Below are positions 25,654 to 34,091 of a stretch of DNA of 34,822 bases, one piece after another. The number at the start of each line of letters is the position of its first letter. The first letter of the stretch is position 1. The notes under the pieces are model-generated. The model ran no database searches, had not been told where the DNA came from, and saw only the letters and a list, made by a program, of their open reading frames with translations. The translations under genes and the position numbers were made by a program. Origin of the DNA: Methylococcaceae bacterium (lineage in GTDB: Bacteria > Pseudomonadota > Gammaproteobacteria > Methylococcales > Methylococcaceae); assembly GCA_902810705.1 (NCBI GenBank), contig CADDYU010000029.1:1-34822 (forward strand), written 5' to 3'.

Positions 25654-27000
25654 TTAATCCAACCCGAGTTTCTTCAGCTTATAGCGTAGGGCACGGAATG
25701 AAATGCCGAGGTCCCGCGCCGCCGCCGTCCGGTTCCAGCGTGTCTTTTCAAGGGCCTGAGTAATGGCTCGCTTCTCGATCTCACCCATGTAATTGTCGAG
25801 GGATAGCCCGGCTTCCGGCGACAGCCGGCACGCCATCGGATCCGACGCGATCGGCTTCGCCTCCGGCAGATTCAAGTCCTTCAGAGTGATCCGATAATCC
25901 TCGCACAGGGCGACCGCACGCTCGAGAATATTCTCCAGTTCGCGGATATTGCCCGGAAACTGATAGTTCATCAGGGCATCGGCCGCTTCCGATGCCAATT
26001 CCGTCCTCGGCTCTTCGTTTGCCGCCGCGAGCTTGGACAATATATGATCGACCAGAATGGGGATATCGCTGCGCCGCTCGCGAAGCGGGGGCACCCAGAC
26101 CTCGATGACATTGATGCGGTAAAAAAGGTCCTGCCGAAATTCACCTTCCCGGACCAGCTCCGCCAAGTTCTTGTGGGTGGCGCTCAGAATGCGAACGTCG
26201 ACGGGACTTTCCCTGGCTTCCCCGACCGGCCGGATCGATTTTTCCTGAACCGCGCGGAGGAGCTTGGCCTGCAAGGCCAGCGAGAGATCGGCAACCTCGT
26301 CCAGAAACAAGGTTCCGCCCTCGGCGGCCCGGAACAGGCCGGCCTTGTCGCTGAGCGCGCCGGTAAAGCTGCCCTTCCTGTGGCCGAAGAACTCGCTTTC
26401 CATGAGTTCCTGGGGAATAGCCCCGCAATTGACGGCCACGAAAGGCTTTTCCTTGCGGGGACTCATGGTATGAATGAGTCTTGCCACCAATTCCTTGCCG
26501 GTGCCGGATTCGCCACCGATGAAGATAGGCGCTTGGCTGCGACCCAGTTTGGTGATTTTTGAACGGATCTCCTGGATCGCCTTGGATTCGCCGAGCAGGA
26601 CATAGCGGGACCGACGCTCCTGTTGCTCCACGCCTCGCAGCCTGAGCGCGGTATTGACGAGCTTGCGAAGGATTTGCAGATCGATGGGCTTGGACACAAA
26701 ATCGAAAGCGCCGCTTTTCAGCGCCCGGATGGCCGCTTCCATGTTGCCGTGGGCCGTAATGACCGCAACCGGCAGGTGAGGAAAGCTGGCCTGGATATGC
26801 TCCACCAGATCAAGACCATCCCCGTCGGGCAGCCTCATGTCGGTGAGGCAAAGATCGAATCGGTGCCTGAGGAGCAAGTGCCGGGCCTGTTCCAAGGATT
26901 CGGCAGATTGTACGTCGACGTCCATCCGTTCGAGGGTGATGGCCAGAAGCTCCCGAATGGCGGGTTCATCGTCGATGACGAGCGCTTTCGGTCTTGTCAT
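25654..27000 (-). CDS. pilR: Sigma-54 response regulator PilR
   Basis: A 448-residue NtrC-class activator. The receiver domain has the acidic pair D10-D11, phosphoacceptor D54 in LTDMRLPDG and K104 in VSKPID. The AAA+ domain carries Walker A GESGTGKE (163-170) and GSFTGA (210-215), the loop contacting sigma-54. A Fis-type helix-turn-helix ends the protein (NRTAAARDLGISFRALRYKL). In pseudomonads PilR with PilS switches on the pilin gene pilA. The ATG at 27000 overlaps the pilS stop as ATGA; a longer frame to 27048 is rejected. No pilin gene lies in the window. Confidence 0.93.
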   Translation of the reverse strand: MTRPKALVIDDEPAIRELLAITLERMDVDVQSAESLEQARHLLLRHRFDLCLTDMRLPDGDGLDLVEHIQASFPHLPVAVITAHGNMEAAIRALKSGAFDFVSKPIDLQILRKLVNTALRLRGVEQQERRSRYVLLGESKAIQEIRSKITKLGRSQAPIFIGGESGTGKELVARLIHTMSPRKEKPFVAVNCGAIPQELMESEFFGHRKGSFTGALSDKAGLFRAAEGGTLFLDEVADLSLALQAKLLRAVQEKSIRPVGEARESPVDVRILSATHKNLAELVREGEFRQDLFYRINVIEVWVPPLRERRSDIPILVDHILSKLAAANEEPRTELASEAADALMNYQFPGNIRELENILERAVALCEDYRITLKDLNLPEAKPIASDPMACRLSPEAGLSLDNYMGEIEKRAITQALEKTRWNRTAAARDLGISFRALRYKLKKLGLD

Positions 27001-28616
27001 AATTCCACGAGCGTTTTTTTGGCATCCGTTAAATATAGCCTGAAACAATGGCCGTCGCCGAGATCCGAATATTCGAGCTTGGCCTGGTTGAGCTCCGCCA
27101 ATTCACGGGCGATATAGAGGCCAAGCCCGGTGCCCGTGGACGAGGTGGTGAAGAAGGGCTCGAACAAGTTCTGGGCGGTCTTGGCGTCGATCGGGGGGCC
27201 GTGATCGAGAATTTCAAGGCAGGGCAAGCCGCGCCTCCGGCAAACCCTTAGGGTAACGGGCCCCAACTGGGGACTCCCGTATTTCAGCGCGTTCGAGCAC
27301 AGGTTTTCGAAGATTTGCTTGAGGTGACTCGGGTCGACCGAGACCCTAGGGTCGTCCGGCCCGGATTCCAGCCTGAACAGGGAAGTGTCGATACCCTGCT
27401 GCAGCTCGAGGTCCCGCAGAAACTTCTCGAGTGTCGCGCCCAAGGGAATGATTTCCCGCTTGGCCGCGCCTCTTCGGGAAATCTGCAAGACGTTCTCGAT
27501 GACGGCATTCAGCCGCGCGGCATGTTCGAGGATGATTTGTATGAGCCGGCGATCCTTGCCGCCCAGCCTTTCGCTCTCCGCCAGCAACTGGCTCGCATGG
27601 CTGATCGCGCTCAGGGGATTGCGTATCTCGTGAGCGATGCTCGCGGTGAGCCGCCCGAGCGAGGCGAGTTTGCTCTGCTGCACGCGCTCGCTGTACAAGG
27701 CGCTGTCCTCCAGAAAAATCATGTGGATGGGCGGCCGAGTGAGGCCGAAGCGGGCGAAGCGCACCTGGACGGGCGGCGCGTCGTCGGCTTTCAAGGTGGC
27801 GCTGGCGCGGAGCGGATCGGCGAGCCAATCCCTGAAGCACTGCGCCAGATCAGGACAGACGCTTTCCAGCGATCGATGCTCGAGCGCGAGAGGGAGCAGC
27901 CGGGCGGCGGACTCGTTGGACATGCGGATATGGCCATGCTCGTCGACCACCAGAATACCCGATTGCAGATTTTGGATGATGAACTCGTTGATCTGCTGGA
28001 GGTTCGCGATATCGGTGCCGCGCTGCTCGGCGATCGCTTGGCTGCGCTCCGCCTGCCGGGCCAGGGTCACGGCGAGCAAGGCGATACCGAAATAGGAGGC
28101 GCCCAACATGCCGGCGTAAGTGAAATGGGTTTGCTCGAAAAATCCTTCCAAATCGGCATAGACCTCTTCTCCCAGCACCGCCATGCTGGCGAGCGCCGCG
28201 AAGGCCAAGGCGCAGCGTCCGCCGATCAAGATGCCACCGGCCGCCACCGACAGCCCCAAAAGCACACCGACGCCGCTACCGACGCCTCCCGAGGCATGCA
28301 TGATGAGAGGAATCAAGGCGATATCGATCAGAACCTGGGCTTGCGCCTGAAGCCCGAAAGACGGGCGGCGCAGAATCATCGGCAGCGCGGAGAGAAAGAC
28401 CGAAACCAAATACACGGAGGCCGCGGTGGCATACAGCGTGGGAAAATACTTGCCCAACGACGCCGGCAATGCCCCGAGAAAGAAAAGGAACACCAAACTA
28501 CTGCCCACCGCCAAACGATACAAAAAGAAGATGGTCAGCGATTGCCAGGCGTGGTCCTCGTCAATGAGATACCGTTTCGAGAGCGGGCAGGGAGCGATTT
28601 TTTTAGGGTGTTCCAT
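26997..28616 (-). CDS. pilS: Sensor histidine kinase PilS
   Basis: A 539-residue inner-membrane kinase that would phosphorylate PilR. About six hydrophobic segments occupy residues 28-190, typical of PilS. A PAS-like region follows (about 205-310), then the dimer/phosphoacceptor helix SIAHEIRNPL with H329, and the ATPase domain with N-box NLCSNALKYG, DHGPP and GTGLGLYIAREL. In Pseudomonas PilS senses pilin levels in the membrane. pilS precedes pilR with a four-base overlap. The gene is divergent from sucC across a 176-base gap. Confidence 0.93.
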   Translation of the reverse strand: MEHPKKIAPCPLSKRYLIDEDHAWQSLTIFFLYRLAVGSSLVFLFFLGALPASLGKYFPTLYATAASVYLVSVFLSALPMILRRPSFGLQAQAQVLIDIALIPLIMHASGGVGSGVGVLLGLSVAAGGILIGGRCALAFAALASMAVLGEEVYADLEGFFEQTHFTYAGMLGASYFGIALLAVTLARQAERSQAIAEQRGTDIANLQQINEFIIQNLQSGILVVDEHGHIRMSNESAARLLPLALEHRSLESVCPDLAQCFRDWLADPLRASATLKADDAPPVQVRFARFGLTRPPIHMIFLEDSALYSERVQQSKLASLGRLTASIAHEIRNPLSAISHASQLLAESERLGGKDRRLIQIILEHAARLNAVIENVLQISRRGAAKREIIPLGATLEKFLRDLELQQGIDTSLFRLESGPDDPRVSVDPSHLKQIFENLCSNALKYGSPQLGPVTLRVCRRRGLPCLEILDHGPPIDAKTAQNLFEPFFTTSSTGTGLGLYIARELAELNQAKLEYSDLGDGHCFRLYLTDAKKTLVEL

Positions 28617-28792
28617 GGACCACCGGATCAGGGGTGATGCAATCGGCGCATTTTAACCCGCCTGGCGCACGGCACCGGGAGACGATCCGTTCCGAAAAGG
28701 CGCAATGCGATTTCGGATACTGTCTATTAAAATAGCCGGAAGCGGCTCACTCTGCAGAATGCGCCGAAACACGACTTCATAGAGGTACCCGA

Positions 28793-29953
28793 ATGAATCT
28801 ACATGAATACCAGGCGAAGCAGTTGTTCGCGGACTACGGCATTCCCGTGCCCGCCGGCAGGCCCGCCTTTTCGGGCAAGGAAGCGGTCGAGGCCGCTGCG
28901 GTTGTGGGCGGCACAAGCTGGGTCGTGAAGGCGCAAGTCCATAGCGGCGGGCGGGGCAAAGCGGGTGGAATCGTGCGGGCCGACAGCCCCGCCTTGGTCG
29001 AGGCCGCCGCCGAGCGGTTGCTCGGCACCTGCCTGGTCACGGCCCAAAGCGGCGGACGCGGGCTGCCCATCGGCGCCGTGCTGGTCGAGGAAGTGCGGCC
29101 CTTGGCGCGGGAACTTTACCTCAGCGCGGTGGTGGATCGCGGCAGCGCCCGCGTGATGTTCGTGGGCTCGGCGGCCGGGGGGATGGATATCGAGGAGGTG
29201 GCGGCCGCCAGTCCGGAAAAGATATTCACCTGCAAAGCCGATCCGGCGGCGGGATTACAGCCTTACCAGTGTCGGGAAATGGGTTTCGCCTTGGGCCTTG
29301 ACAGCGAGCGAATCAGCAATCTATCGCGGATCATGCTGGCCATGTACCGGTTGCTGCTGGATAAGGATCTCAGCCAGATCGAGATCAATCCCTTAGTGCT
29401 GACGGACGACGGCCGATTGGTAGCGCTCGATGCCAAGATCAACGTCGATGACAATGCCCTGTTCGCTCATCCTGACATGGCCGCGCTGCATGATCCCTCC
29501 CAGGAGGATGCCACCGAAACCGCCGCCGGGCAGCATGGCCTGAGCTACGTCACCCTGGACGGCAACATCGGCTGCATGGTGAATGGCGCCGGCCTCGCCA
29601 TGGCCACCCTGGACGTCATCAAGCTCTACGGTGGCCAACCGGCCAATTTCCTGGACGTGGGCGGCGGCACCACGGCGGAAAGGGTCGCCGCGGCGTTCAA
29701 GCTGATCCTGTCCGATGCCAAGGTCAAGGCCGTGCTGGTCAATATCTTCGGCGGCATCGTGCGCTGCAATCTGATTGCGGAAGGCATCATCGCCGCCGTC
29801 AAGGAAGTGGGCGTGACGGTGCCGGTGGTGGTGCGGCTGGAGGGCACCAATGCGGACGAGGGCCGGCGCTTGCTGGAGGCTTCGGGCCTCGCCCTTTGGA
29901 CCGCGACGGATTTGGACGAGGCAGCCAAGAAAGCGGTGGAGGCGGCACAATGA
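28793..29953 (+). CDS. sucC: Succinyl-CoA synthetase (ADP-forming) beta subunit
   Basis: The ATP-grasp beta subunit, 386 residues against 388 in E. coli. It starts [12 protein letters not shown], has [13 protein letters not shown] for nucleotide binding, [12 protein letters not shown], and [18 protein letters not shown], and ends with [17 protein letters not shown]. With SucD it interconverts succinyl-CoA and succinate in the TCA cycle. Malate thiokinase (MtkA) of serine-cycle methylotrophs is a close relative; the segments ALDGNIG-type and NIFGGIVRC look more like SucC, but specificity is not proven. GAGG lies about eight bases upstream. The stop overlaps sucD by ATGA. Confidence 0.92.
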   Translation: MNLHEYQAKQLFADYGIPVPAGRPAFSGKEAVEAAAVVGGTSWVVKAQVHSGGRGKAGGIVRADSPALVEAAAERLLGTCLVTAQSGGRGLPIGAVLVEEVRPLARELYLSAVVDRGSARVMFVGSAAGGMDIEEVAAASPEKIFTCKADPAAGLQPYQCREMGFALGLDSERISNLSRIMLAMYRLLLDKDLSQIEINPLVLTDDGRLVALDAKINVDDNALFAHPDMAALHDPSQEDATETAAGQHGLSYVTLDGNIGCMVNGAGLAMATLDVIKLYGGQPANFLDVGGGTTAERVAAAFKLILSDAKVKAVLVNIFGGIVRCNLIAEGIIAAVKEVGVTVPVVVRLEGTNADEGRRLLEASGLALWTATDLDEAAKKAVEAAQ

Positions 29954-30825
29954 GCATTCTGGTCGACAGCAACACCAAGGTCCTTTGCCAAGGCTTCACC
30001 GGCAAGCAGGCCACCTTTCATTCGCAGCAGTGCCTGGATTACGGCACGCAACTCGTGGGCGGCGTGACGCCCGGACGGGGCGGCCAGACCCATCTGGGCT
30101 TGCCGGTGTTCAACACCGTCCGGGCCGCCGTCAGTGAAACGGGCGCCACGGCCAGCATGATCTACGTCCCGCCCCCCTTCGCCGCCGACGCGATCCTGGA
30201 AGCCGCCGACGCCGGCGTCCGCCTCATCGTCTGCATCACCGAGGGCATTCCGGTCCTCTCCATGCTTAAGGTGAAGGCGGCTCTCCGAAATTACGAGGCC
30301 ACACTGATCGGGCCCAATTGCCCCGGCGTCATCACGCCCGGCGAGTGCAAGATCGGCATCATGCCGGGCTTCATCCACCGGCCGGGCTCGGTCGGCATCG
30401 TTTCCCGCTCGGGCACCTTGACCTACGAGGCCGTATATCAAACCACCCAGGCGGGGCTCGGCCAAAGCACCTGCGTCGGCATTGGCGGCGATCCGATCAA
30501 GGGGCTGGATTTCATCGAGGTGCTGACGGAGTTCCAGAACGACCCGCAGACCCGCGGCATCATCCTGGTGGGCGAGATCGGCGGCAGTGCCGAGGAAGAA
30601 GCCGCCGACTACATCCGCGCCCATGTCACCAAGCCCGTGGTCGGCTACATCGCGGGGCTCACCGCGCCGCCCGGCAAACGGATGGGACATGCCGGCGCCA
30701 TCATCACCGGCGGCAAGGGCACGGGCGCCGGCAAGGTGGCGGCCTTGCGGGCCGCGGGGGTCGAGGTCGTGGATACCCCGACCGAAATGGGCCGTCGGAT
30801 GAGTGCGCTGTTGGAGGCGCGGTAA
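29950..30825 (+). CDS. sucD: Succinyl-CoA synthetase alpha subunit
   Basis: The CoA-binding alpha subunit, 291 residues against 289 in E. coli, starting at the ATG at 29950 that overlaps the sucC stop; an in-frame start at 29896 is rejected. It shows [14 protein letters not shown] and [14 protein letters not shown] for CoA binding, [19 protein letters not shown], and the phosphohistidine H247 in [11 protein letters not shown]. The pair forms one coupled operon. No sucAB genes lie upstream, which differs from E. coli. Malate-CoA ligase activity (MtkB) cannot be excluded by sequence alone. Confidence 0.93.
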   Translation: MSILVDSNTKVLCQGFTGKQATFHSQQCLDYGTQLVGGVTPGRGGQTHLGLPVFNTVRAAVSETGATASMIYVPPPFAADAILEAADAGVRLIVCITEGIPVLSMLKVKAALRNYEATLIGPNCPGVITPGECKIGIMPGFIHRPGSVGIVSRSGTLTYEAVYQTTQAGLGQSTCVGIGGDPIKGLDFIEVLTEFQNDPQTRGIILVGEIGGSAEEEAADYIRAHVTKPVVGYIAGLTAPPGKRMGHAGAIITGGKGTGAGKVAALRAAGVEVVDTPTEMGRRMSALLEAR

Positions 30826-30867
30826 GGTCGGGTGCGGTCTTGCCTCAGGCGAAACGAGGCGCGCCCC

Positions 30868-31434
30868 CTATCCGATCTCCTCGCCCCGCCTCTTCCAGGC
30901 ATCCGGCCCGATATCTTCCATCCGGAACACGAACCCGCCGCCGTTCCTGAGATCCGTGAAGAATAATCGCAGCGAGCGGCGGACGGTGTCGAAGGAGAGT
31001 TCGTCCCAGGGAATTTCCGCCTCGCCGAACAACCGGGCCTCGAGGCTCTCCGCCCCGGCGGAAAAACGCTCCTCCAGCATCCTCGCCCGGAAGAAGGCGT
31101 ACACCTGAGAAATATGGGGAAGGCTGAAGAGGGTGTAGAGCGGTCCCAGTTCCACCTCGACGTTCGCTTCCTCGCGGGCCTCTCGGCGAGCCGCCTCGGC
31201 GAGAGTCTCGCCCAGTTCCATGAACCCGGCCGGCAAGGTCCAGTAGCCGAGACGGGGTTCGATGGCCCGTCGGCACAACAACACGCGATCCTCCCATACG
31301 GGAATGCAACCCGCGATGACCTTGGGATTTAGATAATGAACGATCCCGCAAGCGTCGCAAATATGCCGCAGACGGTCATCGCCCTCCGGGATCGCGTGCC
31401 GGAGCGAGCCGCCGCAATGGGTGCAAAATTTCAT
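30868..31434 (-). CDS. Nudix hydrolase with N-terminal zinc ribbon
   Basis: A 188-residue protein. Residues 4-29 have two CxxC pairs (C4, C7, C26, C29) for a zinc ribbon. The Nudix box runs from G70 to V92 (GFMELGETLAEA, REAREEANV); the usual Gly near its end is Asn, a change common in this zinc-ribbon subgroup. Nudix enzymes hydrolyse nucleoside diphosphates linked to another group, for example NADH or ADP-ribose. It resembles NudC-like proteins but lacks the full NudC N-terminal domain. It converges on sucD and follows rsd on the same strand after 70 bases. Confidence 0.85.
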   Translation of the reverse strand: MKFCTHCGGSLRHAIPEGDDRLRHICDACGIVHYLNPKVIAGCIPVWEDRVLLCRRAIEPRLGYWTLPAGFMELGETLAEAARREAREEANVEVELGPLYTLFSLPHISQVYAFFRARMLEERFSAGAESLEARLFGEAEIPWDELSFDTVRRSLRLFFTDLRNGGGFVFRMEDIGPDAWKRRGEEIG

Positions 31435-31504
31435 CGGACGTATATCTTAGGCTTCACAACGTTCCGCGCTCATGACGGGACTAGAACCAGAACCCCGAAC
31501 ACGG

Positions 31505-31942
31505 CTACGAAACCATGGCCGCGATTAGTTGATCTTCGAGATCGTTCCGCAGCGCCAGAACTTCGCCGAGCTTGGACAGATCCTCGGCAAGATGGGCGCG
31601 CAATTCGTCCCCGCTCAGCTTTTCATGCTTATCGTTGAACTCCACCATCACGTCGGTCGCCTCGGCGAGCCGGGAATAAATCTGCTCGGCGACTTCCAAA
31701 GCCCGGACCCGACGTTCGATGCCGTCATTGATCCAATGATAGATTCCGAAGTGTCCCAGAGAAATATAATCGATTAAAAGCTGGCAGAACTCCCGAAGCT
31801 TCGCCTCCACAGCCTGCTTCTGAGTGAACGGCTTCATGCCTCCGAGCTGGCAATAAAGGGACCACACCTGCTGACGTTCCTGCAGCAGCTCGCGAACGAT
31901 TTTGCCGGTGTTCTGACGACGCTCATTGGTGCTGTCGGCCAT
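31505..31942 (-). CDS. rsd: Rsd/AlgQ-family anti-sigma-70 regulator
   Basis: A 145-residue helical protein from ATG 31942, which has AGGAA about six bases upstream; the frame is open to 32098, but that part belongs to a broken kinase gene. The family signature LREFCQLLIDYISLGHFGIYHWI is clear, along with the QVWSLYCQLGGMKPF start and a LEDQLI end. Rsd binds region 4 of the housekeeping sigma factor in stationary phase; AlgQ of Pseudomonas also affects alginate and virulence genes. It is cytoplasmic. The call rests on this central motif. Confidence 0.85.
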   Translation of the reverse strand: MADSTNERRQNTGKIVRELLQERQQVWSLYCQLGGMKPFTQKQAVEAKLREFCQLLIDYISLGHFGIYHWINDGIERRVRALEVAEQIYSRLAEATDVMVEFNDKHEKLSGDELRAHLAEDLSKLGEVLALRNDLEDQLIAAMVS

Positions 31943-32049
31943 CGCGATTTCCTGTTCTACTTTCCTGTGCTGAGGGCATACTGTATGCCATCCGCTTAAG
32001 TGGAACAATCCAGGCTTGCTGAGATTTTCTCCTGGATTCGCCATAAACA

Positions 32050-32435
32050 AATCGCCGCGTTTCCTTCTTGAGCAAGCAGTCGCCCAGACTCTTCCCATTT
32101 ACTCGTAGCCCATCACCCAGTAGACCGCCTCGTTGGCCCGGAAGAAATTCAGGGCTTGGACGACGTTCGGGTGCTTGAGCCGGATCAGGCTCTTGATCTT
32201 TCGAGAAACGACCGCCGGCTTCGCAAGGAGCTTCCCTTGGCGTGCTATCGTTCGGAACGATCTCGTTCCGCTCGTTGCGATGCGCCTGGCGGCGCGGCAG
32301 GTATTCCTTGATGGCGACTTGCGCCTGACCGGACAATTCGCGGACCCGATAGACCGAGCGCAATCCACCTTTGGCCAGAGGACGCTCCACGATGCGTGAG
32401 TCGAGAATCATGCCGGTCGCCGGAAACAGGGACAT
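32050..32435 (-). pseudogene. Truncated, frameshifted Ser/Thr protein kinase gene
   Basis: The N-lobe of a bacterial Ser/Thr kinase can be followed through two frames. From 32435 one frame reads ILDSRIVERPLAKGGL, SVYRVREL and VAIKEYLP, giving the glycine loop and the catalytic lysine. The match then continues in another frame from about 32233 to 32102 (IRLKHPNVVQALNFFRANE, YWVMGYE), and returns to the first frame at 32096-32064 (GKSLGDCLLKK). Nothing of the C-lobe, including the HRD and DFG motifs, follows. Two frame changes plus loss of the catalytic lobe mark it as a remnant. The third glycine of the nucleotide loop is also replaced by Arg. It lies just upstream of rsd. Confidence 0.75.
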
Positions 32436-32535
32436 TTCGTTTCCGGATTGGCGTCGGGCCAGCCTGACTTAAGGGTTTTTCGGGGACGGATTTCGGCTTA
32501 CCATTTAGCCTTTATCCGGAGCAGCACAGACAACA

Positions 32536-33405
32536 ATGATCCGCAGCATGACGGCTTTTGCCGGCGCCGAAAGCGAAATTCTCGGTGGGCTATTTTCCTG
32601 GGAGGTGCGTTCGGTCAACCACCGCTATCTCGACGTTGCCCTGCGTCTGCCAGACGCCTTCCGGTTTCTCGAGCCGGAAGCGCGCCGCCGAATCGGCGCG
32701 GCCGTGAAGCGCGGGCGTGTTGACTGCATCCTGTCCTGGAAGAAGACGGAAGAGGGCGAGGCCGCCATTCGGGTTAACCGCGCCTTGGTGGCACAGCTTT
32801 TGGCCGCCGCGGCCGAGGTGGAGGCCCTGAGCGATAGGCCGCTCGCTAGATTCAATGCCTTTAAGGTCTTGCAATGGCCCGGTGCCCTGCAAGAAACGGA
32901 CGTCGATCGCGAGGAGCTCACCACGCGGGTGCTCGAGCTGCTGGACGAAGCCCTGCAACGGATGGTGGCCAGCCGGGAAAAGGAGGGACAGCACCTGACA
33001 GCGTTGATTCGGGACCGCAGCTTAAAGCTCAAGGAACTCGCCGCGGCCGCGCGGGCCCGGCTGCCGGAGGTGCTGCAAGCGGTGCGGACCAAAATCGCGG
33101 CCAGGATCGTGGAGATTTCCGCCAACCTCGATACCGACCGCCTGGAGCAGGAGATGGTCTATCTGGCGCAGAAGCTCGATGTGGCCGAGGAGCTTGACCG
33201 TCTCGACGCCCACGCCGACGAGGTGCTCCAAACTCTCGCGCATCAGGAGCCTGTCGGTCGGCGCCTCGATTTCCTGCTCCAGGAGATGAACCGCGAAGCG
33301 AACACTCTGGCGTCGAAATCGGCGGATGCCGAAACCACCCGGGCCTCGGTGGACATGAAGGTCTTGATCGAGCAGATGCGCGAGCAGATACAGAATGTTG
33401 AGTGA
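32536..33405 (+). CDS. yicC: YicC/YloC-family endoribonuclease
   Basis: A 289-residue protein matching the YicC family (about 287 residues in E. coli). The N-terminal MIRSMTAFAGAE and WEVRSVNHRYLDVALRLP and the C-terminal GRRLDFLLQEMNREANTLASKS are the family's two conserved blocks, and the middle is coiled. YicC-like proteins have been described as metal-dependent endoribonucleases affecting small RNA stability. GGAG lies about 13 bases before the ATG, a longer spacing than usual. The gmk gene that often follows yicC is not found here. Confidence 0.93.
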   Translation: MIRSMTAFAGAESEILGGLFSWEVRSVNHRYLDVALRLPDAFRFLEPEARRRIGAAVKRGRVDCILSWKKTEEGEAAIRVNRALVAQLLAAAAEVEALSDRPLARFNAFKVLQWPGALQETDVDREELTTRVLELLDEALQRMVASREKEGQHLTALIRDRSLKLKELAAAARARLPEVLQAVRTKIAARIVEISANLDTDRLEQEMVYLAQKLDVAEELDRLDAHADEVLQTLAHQEPVGRRLDFLLQEMNREANTLASKSADAETTRASVDMKVLIEQMREQIQNVE

Positions 33406-34091
33406 GTCTGACTTTCTCCGAAGGACTTCGCCGGTAAGATGGCTCGGTGATTCAAAAGCGATAACGGAATAAGGCCCATTACAGCCCGGTTCGAGCAGCC
33501 GCGAGCCGCGCTCGAAGTCATCTTTCAAAGCGGCGAGGCTTTCGAACGCAGGCGGAACCGCTTGGGATATCTCCAACGCCAAGCCTCCGCAATCCGCTCG
33601 AATCAAGGTCCGGTTGCCAGTGCCCGGGAACTCTGGGATAAGCGCGGTGAGCTGCCTTGGAGGGTTTTTCAGGCGGCCTGAGTGGCGGATCCGCATTCAG
33701 CGGGCGCTAATTCGGCGCCAACTTACGCCGGGCTGCCGGTACATTCATCCTTCTGGAGAACGCCACCGACCGGACCCAAAGACATCACCCTTCCGGGCCG
33801 TCGTCTTGGTCAGATCGCCAACGGTTCTAGCCCTGTCCGCCTCTCGGCGGCTTTGGGCTTTCTCCATGCGGGGCACCCCGCGTCAAGCGGTGCCGTAGCC
33901 GACGACCTGCCTAGCCTAACGAAAGGCAGCCCCTTGCGCCCTCTTCAACTCGCCAACCTGCTCGACCGTCTCCAGTATCTCTGGCAGGCGCCACGTTGAA
34001 GTGCCGGCCATTCCGTTCCGGAGACCTTTCAGGATCGCATTTGCCGGTTATACTCGGAAGCGATGTATCGAACGGAGACAGCCGCCCAACT
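33406..34091. other. Gene-free 0.7 kb interval
   Basis: Between yicC and the partial gene at 34092 no gene is supported. Several frames are open for 60-105 codons on both strands, as expected in G+C-rich DNA, but have no ribosome site or recognisable content. TATACT at 34049-34054 could be the -10 box for the next gene, with only a poor -35 match upstream. Confidence 0.4.

Noticed and set aside
27315..28637. A 440-codon plus-strand frame over pilS
   Set aside because: pilS and pilR motifs are complete on the minus strand, and the frame has no domain or ribosome site.
31450..31500. A tRNA-like fragment reading as GTRTRTPN on the plus strand
   Set aside because: The reverse complement has a GGTTCTAGTCCC that resembles a T-arm, but the stem does not pair and no acceptor or anticodon arm can be folded.
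33022..33696. A minus-strand frame overlapping yicC and running into the gap after it
   Set aside because: More than half of it is antisense to yicC, there is no ribosome site, and the part outside yicC shows no recognisable motif.
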